From: an uncultured Oscillospiraceae bacterium
GTDB lineage: Bacteria > Bacillota > Clostridia > Oscillospirales > Acutalibacteraceae
Reading direction: 5' to 3'
Length of the DNA stretch: 64,000 nt
Assembly: GCA_900544375.1 (NCBI GenBank)
Contig: UQUZ01000003.1
Coordinates: 39,064-103,063, forward strand
The notes beneath the pieces were generated by a model. It was not told the DNA's origin and did not search any database. It saw only the letters and a list, made by a program, of their open reading frames with translations. The position numbers and the translations under genes were made by a program. The stretch's first letter is position 1; each line of letters begins with the position of its first letter. Shown one piece after another: positions 26,521-34,549 of the stretch.

Positions 26521-26657
26521 TATACCTCCGATCCTCTGAAGGCGGCTGGGTTTTACACTCCTCTCCCAGCCTGTCGTGCCGGCGGGAGCGTAACGGCGGA
26601 AAAGCGTTCTGGGCGTTTTTCCGGCTCCCGCTGGCTCCAAAGAGGATCGGATGTATA
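26521..26657. repeat. Cloverleaf-shaped inverted-repeat element (MITE or structured RNA)
   Basis: Outer 17-base inverted repeat 26521-26537 / 26641-26657 with one mismatch. Inside are GGCTGGG/CCCAGCC (26544-26571), CCGGCGGGAGC/GCTCCCGCTGG (26579-26634, one G-U) and CGGAAAAGCG/CGTTTTTCCG (26597-26623, one G-U). TA-type ends would fit a mobile miniature element. Confidence 0.55.
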
Positions 26658-26703
26658 TAAAGTCCCGCTTTTGGATAGCTCATATCTACACCTCTTTTCG
26701 TTG

Positions 26704-26735
26704 GCGGGGCGGTTGAGTAACGGCTGCCGCCCCGC
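26704..26735. repeat. GC-rich hairpin
   Basis: GCGGGGCGG / CCGCCCCGC perfect 9-bp stem with a 14-base loop, between the cloverleaf element and the terminator. Confidence 0.5.
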
Positions 26736-26754
26736 ATCCCCTTTTCCCTCTTGT

Positions 26755-26793
26755 GAGCATGCAGTATTTTTGCTGCATGCTCATTGTCTTTTT
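26755..26793 (+). terminator. Terminator of the ECF-controlled unit
   Basis: GAGCATGCAG / CTGCATGCTC perfect stem followed by ATTGTCTTTTT. The T run overlaps the -35 of the next promoter (TTGTCT, 17 bases, TAAGAT ending near 26815). Confidence 0.75.
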
Positions 26794-26874
26794 GGGAGGA
26801 TTGTGCTAAGATACAGGCAGAGGACCAATCTTTTTTGTCTGGATTGGCGATTATCATGGAAGGGGAAGCGAAAA

Positions 26875-27741
26875 ATGGCATTCATCAGTAAAGTGTTATC
26901 CCTAATCATAGCGGCGGTCACGGCCCTGTGCGGGTTTTTGTTCCCGCCAAATGTGGAGGTGCCCCAGGTGGCGGAAGGCCAGGTGCGCATCCTATCCTTT
27001 AACGTCCGCTATGGCGGGGATGGCCTGCGCTCCGAGGAGAGCCGCGCGCCGCTGGTCATCCAAACCCTGCGGGATGCGAAGCCCGATTCCTTCGGCCTAC
27101 AGGAAGCGCTGAAGGATTGGATGGAGGATCTCACCGAAGGCCTGCCGGAATACGGCTGGGTTGGCGTGGGCCGCGATGATGGGCAGGAAGCGGGCGAGTT
27201 TAACCCTGTTTTTTACCGCAAGGATAAATATGACCTGGTCGATTCCGGCACCTTCTGGCTCTCTGAAACGCCGGAGCTCCCGTCCCTTGGCTGGAATGGC
27301 GGCTGCAACCGCCTGTGCACCTGGGCGATCCTGCGAGAAAAAGCTACAGGCTTCACCTATGCGCATGTGAACACGCATCTTGATAATGCCAGCGAGGAAG
27401 CGCGCGTAAACGGCGCGAAACTGGTGCGCGAAAAGATCCTTTCTTTTGATATGCCTGTGGTTTGCACGGGCGATTTCAATGTGAATGAGGGTAGCACGGT
27501 TTATAACCTAATGAATGACGGCTTCATTGGAGATAGCAAATATCTCGCGCCGGATACGATGGCGAGCGGTACCTATCACGATTATTTCCCAATCTTTATG
27601 AGCAAAAAAAGCCCGATTGATTATATTTTTGTCACCAAAGCCACGGTCGCCCCGCAGGTTTACCGTGTGCTGAATCATCGCGTCAATGGCCGATTCGCGT
27701 CGGATCACTATGCGATCTATGCGGATGTGGTAATGAAATAA
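26875..27741 (+). CDS. Surface EEP-fold phosphoesterase/nuclease, copy 1
   Basis: 288 residues of the endonuclease/exonuclease/phosphatase (DNase I-like) family. An uncleaved or cleaved N-terminal hydrophobic segment (VLSLIIAAVTALCGFLF) suggests export. EEP signatures in order are 'ILSFNVRYGGDG', 'FGLQEA' (metal Glu), 'HVNTHLDNAS', 'VVCTGDFNVNEGS', 'SPIDYIFV' and the catalytic 'SDHYAIYADV'. It hydrolyses phosphodiester or phosphomonoester bonds; DNA, RNA, inositol phosphate and lipid headgroups are all possible. GGAAGGGGA precedes the ATG. Copy 2 follows 44 bases downstream, apparently by duplication. Confidence 0.88.
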   Translation: MAFISKVLSLIIAAVTALCGFLFPPNVEVPQVAEGQVRILSFNVRYGGDGLRSEESRAPLVIQTLRDAKPDSFGLQEALKDWMEDLTEGLPEYGWVGVGRDDGQEAGEFNPVFYRKDKYDLVDSGTFWLSETPELPSLGWNGGCNRLCTWAILREKATGFTYAHVNTHLDNASEEARVNGAKLVREKILSFDMPVVCTGDFNVNEGSTVYNLMNDGFIGDSKYLAPDTMASGTYHDYFPIFMSKKSPIDYIFVTKATVAPQVYRVLNHRVNGRFASDHYAIYADVVMK

Positions 27742-27785
27742 AGCCTAATCACACAACCGAGGGGAAGAAAGGATGGTAAACAGTC

Positions 27786-28706
27786 ATGCAGGCATTGTTG
27801 AAACTCGTGATGAATAAGGTTGTCGCCCTGATCCTGTCCTTTGGCGCGCTGCTGTCTATTATGACGGGTGGGCTTGTCAAAATTCCGGATGGCGTCCTTC
27901 CAGAGATTCCGGATGATCCGCCTGCGGCGCAGGTGGAGATTTTCCCCGGCGCTATGCGTGTTGCAAGCTTCAATGTGCAAACAGCGGGGGAGGGTGAAAA
28001 TTTCTTTCTCTTCCGCATCCGCGCGGTTTCCGAAACAATCAAAAAATATGCGCCCGATTCCATCGGCTTGCAGGAGGCGCACCCTGGCTGGCTGCTTGCT
28101 CTTCAGGCGGAGCTGCCTGCTTATGCCTATGTGGGCATTGGCCGGGATGGTTATGTGTTCGATGAATTCACACCGATTTTCTATCTGAAAGAGAAGTATG
28201 ATCTCGTTGATTCCGGCAGCTTTTGGCTCTCCGAAACACCGCAGAAGCCTTCCAAGGGCTGGGATGCACAGCTGAACCGCATATGCACTTGGGCGGTGCT
28301 CCGCAATAAGGAGACGGGGGAGAGCTACGCGCATTTCAACACGCACCTCGATCACGTCGGCGCACAGGCGCGCTTAAACAGCGTGCAAATCATTTTGGAT
28401 AAGATCGCAGAGCTGAACCTGCCCACGGTTTGCACAGGGGATTTTAATGTGTCGGAGGGTTCCGAGGTTTACCGCGGGATGACCGCCGCGTTGGGCGATA
28501 GCAAATACCTTGCGCCGGATACCATGAGCATGGGCACCTTCAACGGTTTTGATATGGAAGGGCTCGCGGGCAAAAGCCCGATTGATTTCCTCTTTGTTAC
28601 GAAGGATACTATCACGCCAAAAGTCTACCGTGTGGTAACCGACCTGGTGGATGGCCGTATTCCTTCCGACCACTGCATGATTTACACGGATCTAACGCTC
28701 CACTAA
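27786..28706 (+). CDS. Surface EEP-fold phosphoesterase/nuclease, copy 2
   Basis: 306 residues, clearly paralogous to the preceding gene, with an N-terminal membrane segment (VVALILSFGALLSIM). It has 'RVASFNVQTAGEGENFF', 'IGLQEAHPGW', 'HFNTHLDHVG', 'TVCTGDFNVSEGS', 'SPIDFLFV' and 'SDHCMIYTDL', so all EEP residues are kept. It sits in the same operon as copy 1 and ends at a strong terminator. Differences concentrate in the N-terminal 60 residues, suggesting a retained enzyme with altered presentation or substrate. Confidence 0.88.
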   Translation: MQALLKLVMNKVVALILSFGALLSIMTGGLVKIPDGVLPEIPDDPPAAQVEIFPGAMRVASFNVQTAGEGENFFLFRIRAVSETIKKYAPDSIGLQEAHPGWLLALQAELPAYAYVGIGRDGYVFDEFTPIFYLKEKYDLVDSGSFWLSETPQKPSKGWDAQLNRICTWAVLRNKETGESYAHFNTHLDHVGAQARLNSVQIILDKIAELNLPTVCTGDFNVSEGSEVYRGMTAALGDSKYLAPDTMSMGTFNGFDMEGLAGKSPIDFLFVTKDTITPKVYRVVTDLVDGRIPSDHCMIYTDLTLH

Positions 28707-28721
28707 ACAGGCGTCAAACCC

Positions 28722-28767
28722 AAAATACGCCGTGGGATACCTTTCGTATCCTGCGGCGTATTTTTTT
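28722..28767 (+). terminator. Terminator of the EEP pair
   Basis: AAATACGCCGTGGGATAC / GTATCCTGCGGCGTATTT hairpin with TTTTTTT. Confidence 0.9.
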
Positions 28768-28853
28768 AAAGGCGGCTGCAAGGAAGCTTTGTGGATATTA
28801 GGGCTGTCTTTTTTCAAAACCCAAGCGGCAGAAAAAATTGATTTTTGATAATA

Positions 28854-28882
28854 TTGACAAATTGTAACAATGACTCTATAAT
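28854..28882 (+). promoter_or_regulatory. Consensus sigma-A promoter of double-HTH regulator
   Basis: TTGACA (28854-28859), 17 bases, TATAAT (28877-28882): a perfect match to consensus, the strongest non-rRNA promoter seen in the window. Confidence 0.85.
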
Positions 28883-28896
28883 AAGAATTGAGAAAA

Positions 28897-28908
28897 GAAC
28901 ATTTGTTC
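28897..28908. promoter_or_regulatory. LexA/DinR-like box
   Basis: GAAC-ATTT-GTTC, matching the Gram-positive SOS box GAACNNNNGTTC, 14 bases after the -10 and therefore over the start of transcription. It could also be the regulator's own operator. Confidence 0.5.
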
Positions 28909-28967
28909 TATTTATTGCCGGAACAAATATCCATAAGAATGGGAAAAATAGAGAAAGGCTTGATATC

Positions 28968-29675
28968 ATGAAGCAAAATGGCGGGCGGCCCACCGCTTGC
29001 TCACAAAATAGCTGGGATCTTTTCGCCTATCAGAGCTGGGTCGAGCAGGCGTTTCTCTCCCCGGAGGAAGAGCACCATCGGCAAGCGGTCTGCAAGCTGG
29101 CACGGGCGCTGGAGCGGATTATTCAAGAGGAGCTGAGCCCCTCGCAGCGGCAGCTTCTGGAGCGCTGTTGGTTGGAGGGGGAAAAGCCCGCCCAGGTCGC
29201 GCGGGAAACGGGGTTAAACCGCTCCACTGTTTCCCGCACGCTGCGCCGCGCGCAGGAGGTGATTAACAGCCGCATTCAATATGCCGTCTTGGCCCTGGAG
29301 TGGGAAAAGGCGGAGCCCAATTCGTTTCAGGTGGTTTCGCAGGCCTCGCAGGTGCTCGCCGCGGCCAAGCATGAGGGGCATACGATCGGCGAGCGAATTC
29401 GAAGGCTCCGCACGCGCCACGCGCTCACAAAAAAACAGCTTGCCGCCGCCCTGTCTTGCGATGAGGCGGCGGTAAGCCGATGGGAGCGCGATGTGGAATT
29501 GCCCGACACGATCGCTTTGATGCGCATAGCGCGGCTGTTTTCCATCCGCGCGGATGATCTGCTGTTTGGGGAGGAGGAGAGAGCTGATGGCGAGCAAAGG
29601 GAAGATGTTATTTCTCCGGGCCGCCCTTGTAGATATGCTCTACCCGAACGGAATGATCCGCATCCTTCAGCGTAA
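28968..29675 (+). CDS. Double helix-turn-helix regulator (sigma-r4-like plus XRE)
   Basis: 235 residues. Residues 57-100 form a sigma-70 region 4-like HTH ('SPSQRQLLERCWLEGEKPAQ', 'ETGLNRSTVSRTLRRAQ'). Residues 141-200 form an XRE/Cro-C1 HTH ('RIRRLRTRHALTKKQLAAAL', 'CDEAAVSRWERDVELPD'). No ligand or protease domain is visible. ATG 28968 follows GAGAAAGG; the frame extends upstream but over the promoter. It is likely autoregulated or SOS-linked, from the dyad over its start site. Its last 68 bases overlap the 3' end of the convergent phosphoesterase gene. Confidence 0.78.
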   Translation: MKQNGGRPTACSQNSWDLFAYQSWVEQAFLSPEEEHHRQAVCKLARALERIIQEELSPSQRQLLERCWLEGEKPAQVARETGLNRSTVSRTLRRAQEVINSRIQYAVLALEWEKAEPNSFQVVSQASQVLAAAKHEGHTIGERIRRLRTRHALTKKQLAAALSCDEAAVSRWERDVELPDTIALMRIARLFSIRADDLLFGEEERADGEQREDVISPGRPCRYALPERNDPHPSA

Positions 29676-30714
29676 TCCGCGTGCCGCCATAGGCGACCGC
29701 GTCGTTCCATGGTTTGGGGCTGGGGCCTGTTTTGACCCCGTAGGTCATGCGAATGCCTTCATATACAACGGAGGCGTCATTTGCGTGGTCGTGGCCGAAA
29801 AATATGTTCTTGGTGCTGCCAAGCTCCTTCATCGCGTCGAAGAGCCCGGAGTTAAGCGGCGGGCAGGCAATGCCTTCACGAATCGCGCCAAAGCCAAGGT
29901 GTTCGGGCACCTCGCCTAGGCCGTTTTCATCAAGATAGGGTAAGAGCGCCTCCTTCATCTCCGGCAGTGCAATGTGGAAGAAGGCCATGGATTCCACCAC
30001 CTTGCCGCCGGCGGGGTCAAAGCTGCCGTATTGCTGTGCGCTCACGCTGCGGATGGCCCATTTATACCATTCGATCTGATCGTAGTGAATATAGGCGTAG
30101 GCGGAGGTTTCTTCCCCGGAGCCGTCGCCGTAGGTATCATGATTGCCGGAATCCATCAGGATCAGGGATTGAATGACTTTGCCGTTTTCCGTCACATTGA
30201 TGATATAGTTGCCTTCGCCTGTGAGATTGCTCGGCCCAGGCTGATAGAGGCAGTGCTCCGCCTTCATAAATTGCTCGCCCTGCCATTTGAGATCTGCTTT
30301 GCCCTCACCGTCGTGGTTGCCGAAAACAGGCGCCCACGGCACGCCGAGGCTTTCCATGCAGTCGATCACATCGTCGATCAGCCAGTCGGTAAACAGGGCG
30401 GATACGTTATCGCCCGTCAGCACCACTAGGTCGGGCTTTTCCTCCGTGACAAGCTCTTTTGTCAATTCCAGCGCTTTTTTGTTATCGCCCGGCAGCATAT
30501 AGAGCTGCGTGTCGGTGATCTGCAAAATTTTAAAATCCTTGCCCGGCTGCTTTTCGATTGTGCGGATCCACTTCTGCCCGCCGTAGGTATCATAGGGCGA
30601 CCAAGTATCCGCCACCGTTTTTCCGTGGCGCGGCATTAGGATGATCCCCGCGGCCACCGCCAGCACAACGACGATGGCGGCAATGATAATCACAGCTTTT
30701 TTTCCTTTCGACAT
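29608..30714 (-). CDS. Membrane-anchored metallophosphoesterase
   Basis: 368 residues. An N-terminal transmembrane anchor (AVIIIAAIVVVLAVAAGIIL) precedes a calcineurin-like domain: 'ILQITDTQLY' (first metal Asp), 'LVVLTGDNVS', 'PVFGNHDGEG', and a C-terminal 'NIFFGHDHAND'. It probably acts outside the membrane on nucleotides or other phosphoesters. ATG 30714 has AGAAGG upstream. It converges on the double-HTH regulator with overlapping ends and no terminator between them. Confidence 0.87.
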   Translation of the reverse strand: MSKGKKAVIIIAAIVVVLAVAAGIILMPRHGKTVADTWSPYDTYGGQKWIRTIEKQPGKDFKILQITDTQLYMLPGDNKKALELTKELVTEEKPDLVVLTGDNVSALFTDWLIDDVIDCMESLGVPWAPVFGNHDGEGKADLKWQGEQFMKAEHCLYQPGPSNLTGEGNYIINVTENGKVIQSLILMDSGNHDTYGDGSGEETSAYAYIHYDQIEWYKWAIRSVSAQQYGSFDPAGGKVVESMAFFHIALPEMKEALLPYLDENGLGEVPEHLGFGAIREGIACPPLNSGLFDAMKELGSTKNIFFGHDHANDASVVYEGIRMTYGVKTGPSPKPWNDAVAYGGTRITLKDADHSVRVEHIYKGGPEK

Positions 30715-30895
30715 TACATAAAACCTTCTTTCCCCGCTTATGATACTAAAATGAGTATTCTTTATCTTAACGTATTTGGTGCGATTTGACAAGGACAAAG
30801 CGTTTTAAGCTCGTTTGCCGCATTCCCTCTATGGGACGCTTGCAAGCGGGAATGGCGCAGTGTATACTATATTCAGCTGATTAAATGGAGGAACG

Positions 30896-32080
30896 ATGAT
30901 GCCCTCTCTCACATGCCAGCGGATTTTTCTCATTGTATTAGATAGCTTTGGTATTGGCGAACTGCCGGATGCCGCGGCCTATGGCGACGCGGGCAGCAAC
31001 ACGCTGGCGAGCATTTCCCACTCGCCGGCCTTCCGGGCGGATACGTTGCAAAGGCTGGGGCTTTTCAACATCGAGGGTGTGGATTGCCGGGAGGGTGTGA
31101 ATGCGCCGCTTGCCGCCTACGGCCGCTGCGTTGAGCGCTCAAAGGGCAAGGATACGACAACCGGGCACTGGGAGATCGCGGGCCTGGTTTCCGATCATCC
31201 TTTGCCGACGTATCCGGATGGCTTCCCGGCAGAGGTGCTCGACGCTTTCACACAGGCCACTGGGCGCGGCGTGCTCTGCAACCGCCCCTATTCCGGCACG
31301 CAGGTCATCCTGGATTATGGCCGGGCGCATTTGGAGACCGGCAAGCTGATCGTCTATACCTCCGCGGACAGTGTTTTTCAAATCGCGGCGCATGAATCGC
31401 TTATCCCGCCGGAGGAGCTCTATGAAATCTGCCGCAAGGCGCGCGCAGTGCTCACGGGCAAACATGCGGTGGGCCGCGTGATCGCCCGACCTTTTACCGG
31501 CGTGTATCCGCACTTCACGCGCACGGCAAACCGGCACGATTTTTCCCTGGAGCCTCCGGGCGTTACAATGCTCGACCTGCTGCGGGAGCAGGGCCGGGGA
31601 ACGGTCGCCGTGGGGAAAATCAGCGATATTTTTGCTGGGCGCGGCGTCTCCCGCGCGATCCCAACCAAAGGAAATGCGGATGGCATGGCGCAGACAAGGC
31701 GGCTGGAAAACGAGGATTTTCGCGGCCTCTGCTTTGTCAATCTTGTTGATTTTGATATGTTGTATGGCCACCGCAACGATGTGGCCGGCTACGCCGCCGC
31801 CATTGCCGCCTTTGACGGCTGGCTGGCTGGTTTTCTGCCGCATTTGGGGGCGGATGATGTGCTTATGATCACCGCCGATCACGGCTGCGATCCCGCAACG
31901 CCGAGCACCGACCATTCGAGAGAATATATCCCGCTGCTCGTCTATGGAGAAAAAATTGCCCCTGTGCCGCTGGGCACGCGGAAGAGTTTTGCGGATATTG
32001 GCAAAACGGTTCTGGAGCTTTTGGGCGCGGACGGCCCGCTTGCGGGCGAGAGCTTTGCAGGAATGCTCCGAAAAGTGTGA
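30896..32080 (+). CDS. deoB: Phosphopentomutase
   Basis: 394 residues, full length. The alkaline-phosphatase-fold metal site is in 'LIVLDSFGIGELPDA'-type N-terminal sequence (FLIVLDSFGIGELPDA). 'KGKDTTTGHWEIAG' carries the phosphorylated Thr, and 'ITADHGCDPATPSTDHSREY' the second metal site. It converts (deoxy)ribose-1-phosphate to the 5-phosphate in nucleoside salvage. GGAGGA precedes the ATG. It heads a likely operon with cdd and possibly the HD and amidohydrolase genes (gaps 45, 46 and 51 bases). Confidence 0.97.
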   Translation: MMPSLTCQRIFLIVLDSFGIGELPDAAAYGDAGSNTLASISHSPAFRADTLQRLGLFNIEGVDCREGVNAPLAAYGRCVERSKGKDTTTGHWEIAGLVSDHPLPTYPDGFPAEVLDAFTQATGRGVLCNRPYSGTQVILDYGRAHLETGKLIVYTSADSVFQIAAHESLIPPEELYEICRKARAVLTGKHAVGRVIARPFTGVYPHFTRTANRHDFSLEPPGVTMLDLLREQGRGTVAVGKISDIFAGRGVSRAIPTKGNADGMAQTRRLENEDFRGLCFVNLVDFDMLYGHRNDVAGYAAAIAAFDGWLAGFLPHLGADDVLMITADHGCDPATPSTDHSREYIPLLVYGEKIAPVPLGTRKSFADIGKTVLELLGADGPLAGESFAGMLRKV

Positions 32081-32125
32081 TAACCTCCATGGGATTCCAA
32101 CCGGATTGAAAGGACGGACCCTTTT

Positions 32126-32521
32126 ATGACAGATTCAGAGCTCGTCTCCCTTGCGCGGGCGGCTATGGCGCGCGCTTACGCGCCCTATTCCGGCTTTCAG
32201 GTTGGCGCGGCGCTGCTGGCAGAGAGCGGAGCGGTCTATCTCGGATGCAATATTGAAAATTCCTCCTATTCCCCCCCCATTGGCGCGGAGCGCACGGCGT
32301 TTGCAAAGGCTGTCAGCGAGGGGGAGCGGGCGTTTATAGCCATCGCGGTCGTCGGCGGGAAGGAGGGCACGTGTTCCGGCTTTTGCCCGCCCTGCGGCGT
32401 GTGCCGCCAGGTCATGCGGGAATTCTGTTTCGACGATTTCCGCATCCTGCTCGGCGGGGCGGACGGAGCAATCCGGGCGTTCACGCTCGCCCAGCTCCTA
32501 CCGGAAAGCTTCTCGCTGTAA
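32126..32521 (+). CDS. cdd: Cytidine deaminase with zinc-ligand substitution
   Basis: 131 residues, the tetrameric type. 'AYAPYSGFQVGAALL' and 'GCNIENSSYSP' bind the nucleoside. The proton-shuttle Glu55 is kept in 'IGAERTAF', and two zinc Cys are present in 'CPPCGVCRQV' (90 and 93). The first zinc ligand, Cys53 in the family (NCAE/ICAE), is Gly here, from a GGC codon that differs by one base from TGC. Activity may be lost or reduced, or this may be a sequence error. Place in the deoB operon fits pyrimidine salvage. Confidence 0.9.
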   Translation: MTDSELVSLARAAMARAYAPYSGFQVGAALLAESGAVYLGCNIENSSYSPPIGAERTAFAKAVSEGERAFIAIAVVGGKEGTCSGFCPPCGVCRQVMREFCFDDFRILLGGADGAIRAFTLAQLLPESFSL

Positions 32522-32567
32522 AGGAAGCACCGGTTCAATCAGCGGTTACAAAAAAGGGGGGATTTAC

Positions 32568-33245
32568 ATGAAAACGAAGGATTACAGGTTGATCGAGGCC
32601 TATATGCTTTCCTGCATGCGGGACAGCGCCCATGACAGGGAGCATATCTACCGGGTGCTGTATGCGGCGCTGGATATCGCCTCATTTGAGGAGCCGGTGG
32701 ATTCCGATGTGCTGATCGCCGCCTGCCTGCTGCACGATATCGGGCGCAGGGAGCAGTTTGAAAATCCGGCCCTATGCCATGCGGCCGTGGGGGCGGAAAA
32801 GGCGTTGGCCTTTCTTGTTCAAAATGGATTTCCGCCCGCTTTTGCGGAGAAGGTTGCTTCCTGTATTGAAAGGCATCGGTTTCGGTCCGACCGCCCGCCG
32901 GTCACCCCGGAGGAAAAGATTCTTTTTGACGCCGACAAGCTCGATGTGACAGGTGCAATCGGGCTTGCCCGCACGATATGTTATAAAGGCCAGGCTGGGG
33001 AACCCTTGTATTCCTTGACGGAGGAGGGGGAAGTATCCGATGGCTTCAACGATACGCAGCCCTCTTTTTTTCAAGAATACAAGCGGAAACTAGAAGGCCT
33101 GTACGATCGGTTTTATACGCGCAGAGGGGCGGAGCTCGCGTTGCAGCGGCGGCAGGCGGCGGTTTCCTTTTATGAGAATTTGCGCAGGGAAATGAGCGAG
33201 GCCTATCAAATGGGCGGCAGTCTGCTGGCGGAACGGCTCGAATAG
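32568..33245 (+). CDS. HD-domain phosphohydrolase
   Basis: 225 residues. The HD metal site is complete: 'DREHIYRVLYAAL' (His), 'CLLHDIGRR' (His-Asp) and 'DADKLDVTGAIG' (Asp). The layout matches the YedJ-like group of small HD hydrolases. The substrate is not known; a nucleotide or phosphorylated metabolite is likely given the deoB-cdd context (inference). A GGGGGG-type purine run precedes the ATG at 32568. Confidence 0.88.
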   Translation: MKTKDYRLIEAYMLSCMRDSAHDREHIYRVLYAALDIASFEEPVDSDVLIAACLLHDIGRREQFENPALCHAAVGAEKALAFLVQNGFPPAFAEKVASCIERHRFRSDRPPVTPEEKILFDADKLDVTGAIGLARTICYKGQAGEPLYSLTEEGEVSDGFNDTQPSFFQEYKRKLEGLYDRFYTRRGAELALQRRQAAVSFYENLRREMSEAYQMGGSLLAERLE

Positions 33246-33296
33246 GCTTTTCAATGGGCATAGATGATTCAATGTGAAGAAAGGAAATACATAATT

Positions 33297-34454
33297 ATGC
33301 GCATCATTCATGCAAAGATTTACCCTATCTCCGGCCCGGTCGTCGAGGACGGGTTCGTCGATACCCTAAAAGGTAAAATCGTCGCAGCGGGCCCGATGGA
33401 GGAGCTCCCAAAGCTTTCGGTAGGCGAGGTGATCGACGCGCGAGGCGCCCGGCTTTTGCCAGGATTTATCGATTCGCACACGCACATTGGCATCTGCGAG
33501 GATTCTCTCGGCTTTGAAGGCGATGATATTAACGAGCAGACCGATCCCTGCACCCCGCAGCTGCGCGCGCTCGATGCGGTCAATCCCCTCGATTATTGTT
33601 TTGAAGAGGCCGTGCGCGCGGGCGTGACGAGCGTTGTCACCGGCCCGGGGAGCGCCAATCCCATCGGCGGGCAGCTCATTGCAATGAAAACCTACGGCCG
33701 GTTCATCGATGATATGGTCATCAAAGCGCCTGTTGCCATGAAATTTGCACTCGGTGAAAACCCCAAGTCCGTCTATCATGAAAAGAACGAAACACCCACC
33801 ACGCGCATGGCGACCGCCGCGCTTATCCGCGAGCAGCTCGCCAAAACACGGGAATATATTGAAAAAAAGAAGCGTGCGCAGGAGGAAGGGGAGCTGTGCG
33901 AATTCGACGCCAAGCTCGAAGCGTTGGAACCGCTGTTTACAAAGGGGCTTCCCATTCATATTCACGCGCACCGCGCGGACGATATTTGTACCGCCATGCG
34001 CATTGCGGAAGAATTCAGCCTGAATTACGCGGTTGTTCACTGCACGCAGGGGCACAAAATTGCGGATGCGCTTGCCAAGCGCCATGTGGCTGCCATGAGC
34101 GGGCCGCTGATCTCTGAGCGCTGCAAGCCGGAGCTGCACGAGCTCACCCCGGCCACGCCCGGCATTTTGCAAAAGGCAGGCGTGCGCATTTCGATCATCA
34201 CGGATCATCCAGTGATCCCAATCCAATATTTGCCGATATGCGCAGGGCTTGCCGTGCGGGAGGGCTTGCCCTATGAGGCGGCTCTGCGGGCCATCACGCT
34301 CACGCCGGCTGAGATCTGTGGCATTTCTAGCCGCGTGGGCTCGATTGAGCCCGGTAAGGATGCGGATTTCTCTCTGTTTCCCTGCGATCCCTTAACCATT
34401 GCCGCAAAACCGGCGCTGGTGGTAGGCGGCGGCGAGATTTTATATCAGGCATGA
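33297..34454 (+). CDS. Amidohydrolase (imidazolonepropionase-like)
   Basis: 385 residues. The N-terminal composite beta domain is followed by the TIM barrel with 'FIDSHTHIGICED' (metal HxH), 'IHIHAHRADD' and 'ITDHPVIP' (late Asp). 'SRVGSIEPGKDADF' near the C-terminus is typical of the superfamily. It hydrolyses a cyclic amide or C-N bond; the substrate is unknown. ATG 33297 follows AGAAAGGA. Its stop overlaps a possible upstream start of the next gene. Confidence 0.88.
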   Translation: MRIIHAKIYPISGPVVEDGFVDTLKGKIVAAGPMEELPKLSVGEVIDARGARLLPGFIDSHTHIGICEDSLGFEGDDINEQTDPCTPQLRALDAVNPLDYCFEEAVRAGVTSVVTGPGSANPIGGQLIAMKTYGRFIDDMVIKAPVAMKFALGENPKSVYHEKNETPTTRMATAALIREQLAKTREYIEKKKRAQEEGELCEFDAKLEALEPLFTKGLPIHIHAHRADDICTAMRIAEEFSLNYAVVHCTQGHKIADALAKRHVAAMSGPLISERCKPELHELTPATPGILQKAGVRISIITDHPVIPIQYLPICAGLAVREGLPYEAALRAITLTPAEICGISSRVGSIEPGKDADFSLFPCDPLTIAAKPALVVGGGEILYQA

Positions 34455-34549
34455 AAGAGGAGGCGCCCCGGCAGGATTTGTTTGAAAAGATAGGCCTTGC
34501 CCCTTTGGAAGGGGTGGGTATGGCTGTTAGAAAGGAATGGGTTATTTTG

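Noticed and set aside
26489..26881. 130-codon reverse frame over the cloverleaf element
   Set aside because: Low-complexity basic product lying on inverted repeats and a terminator; better explained by the element itself.
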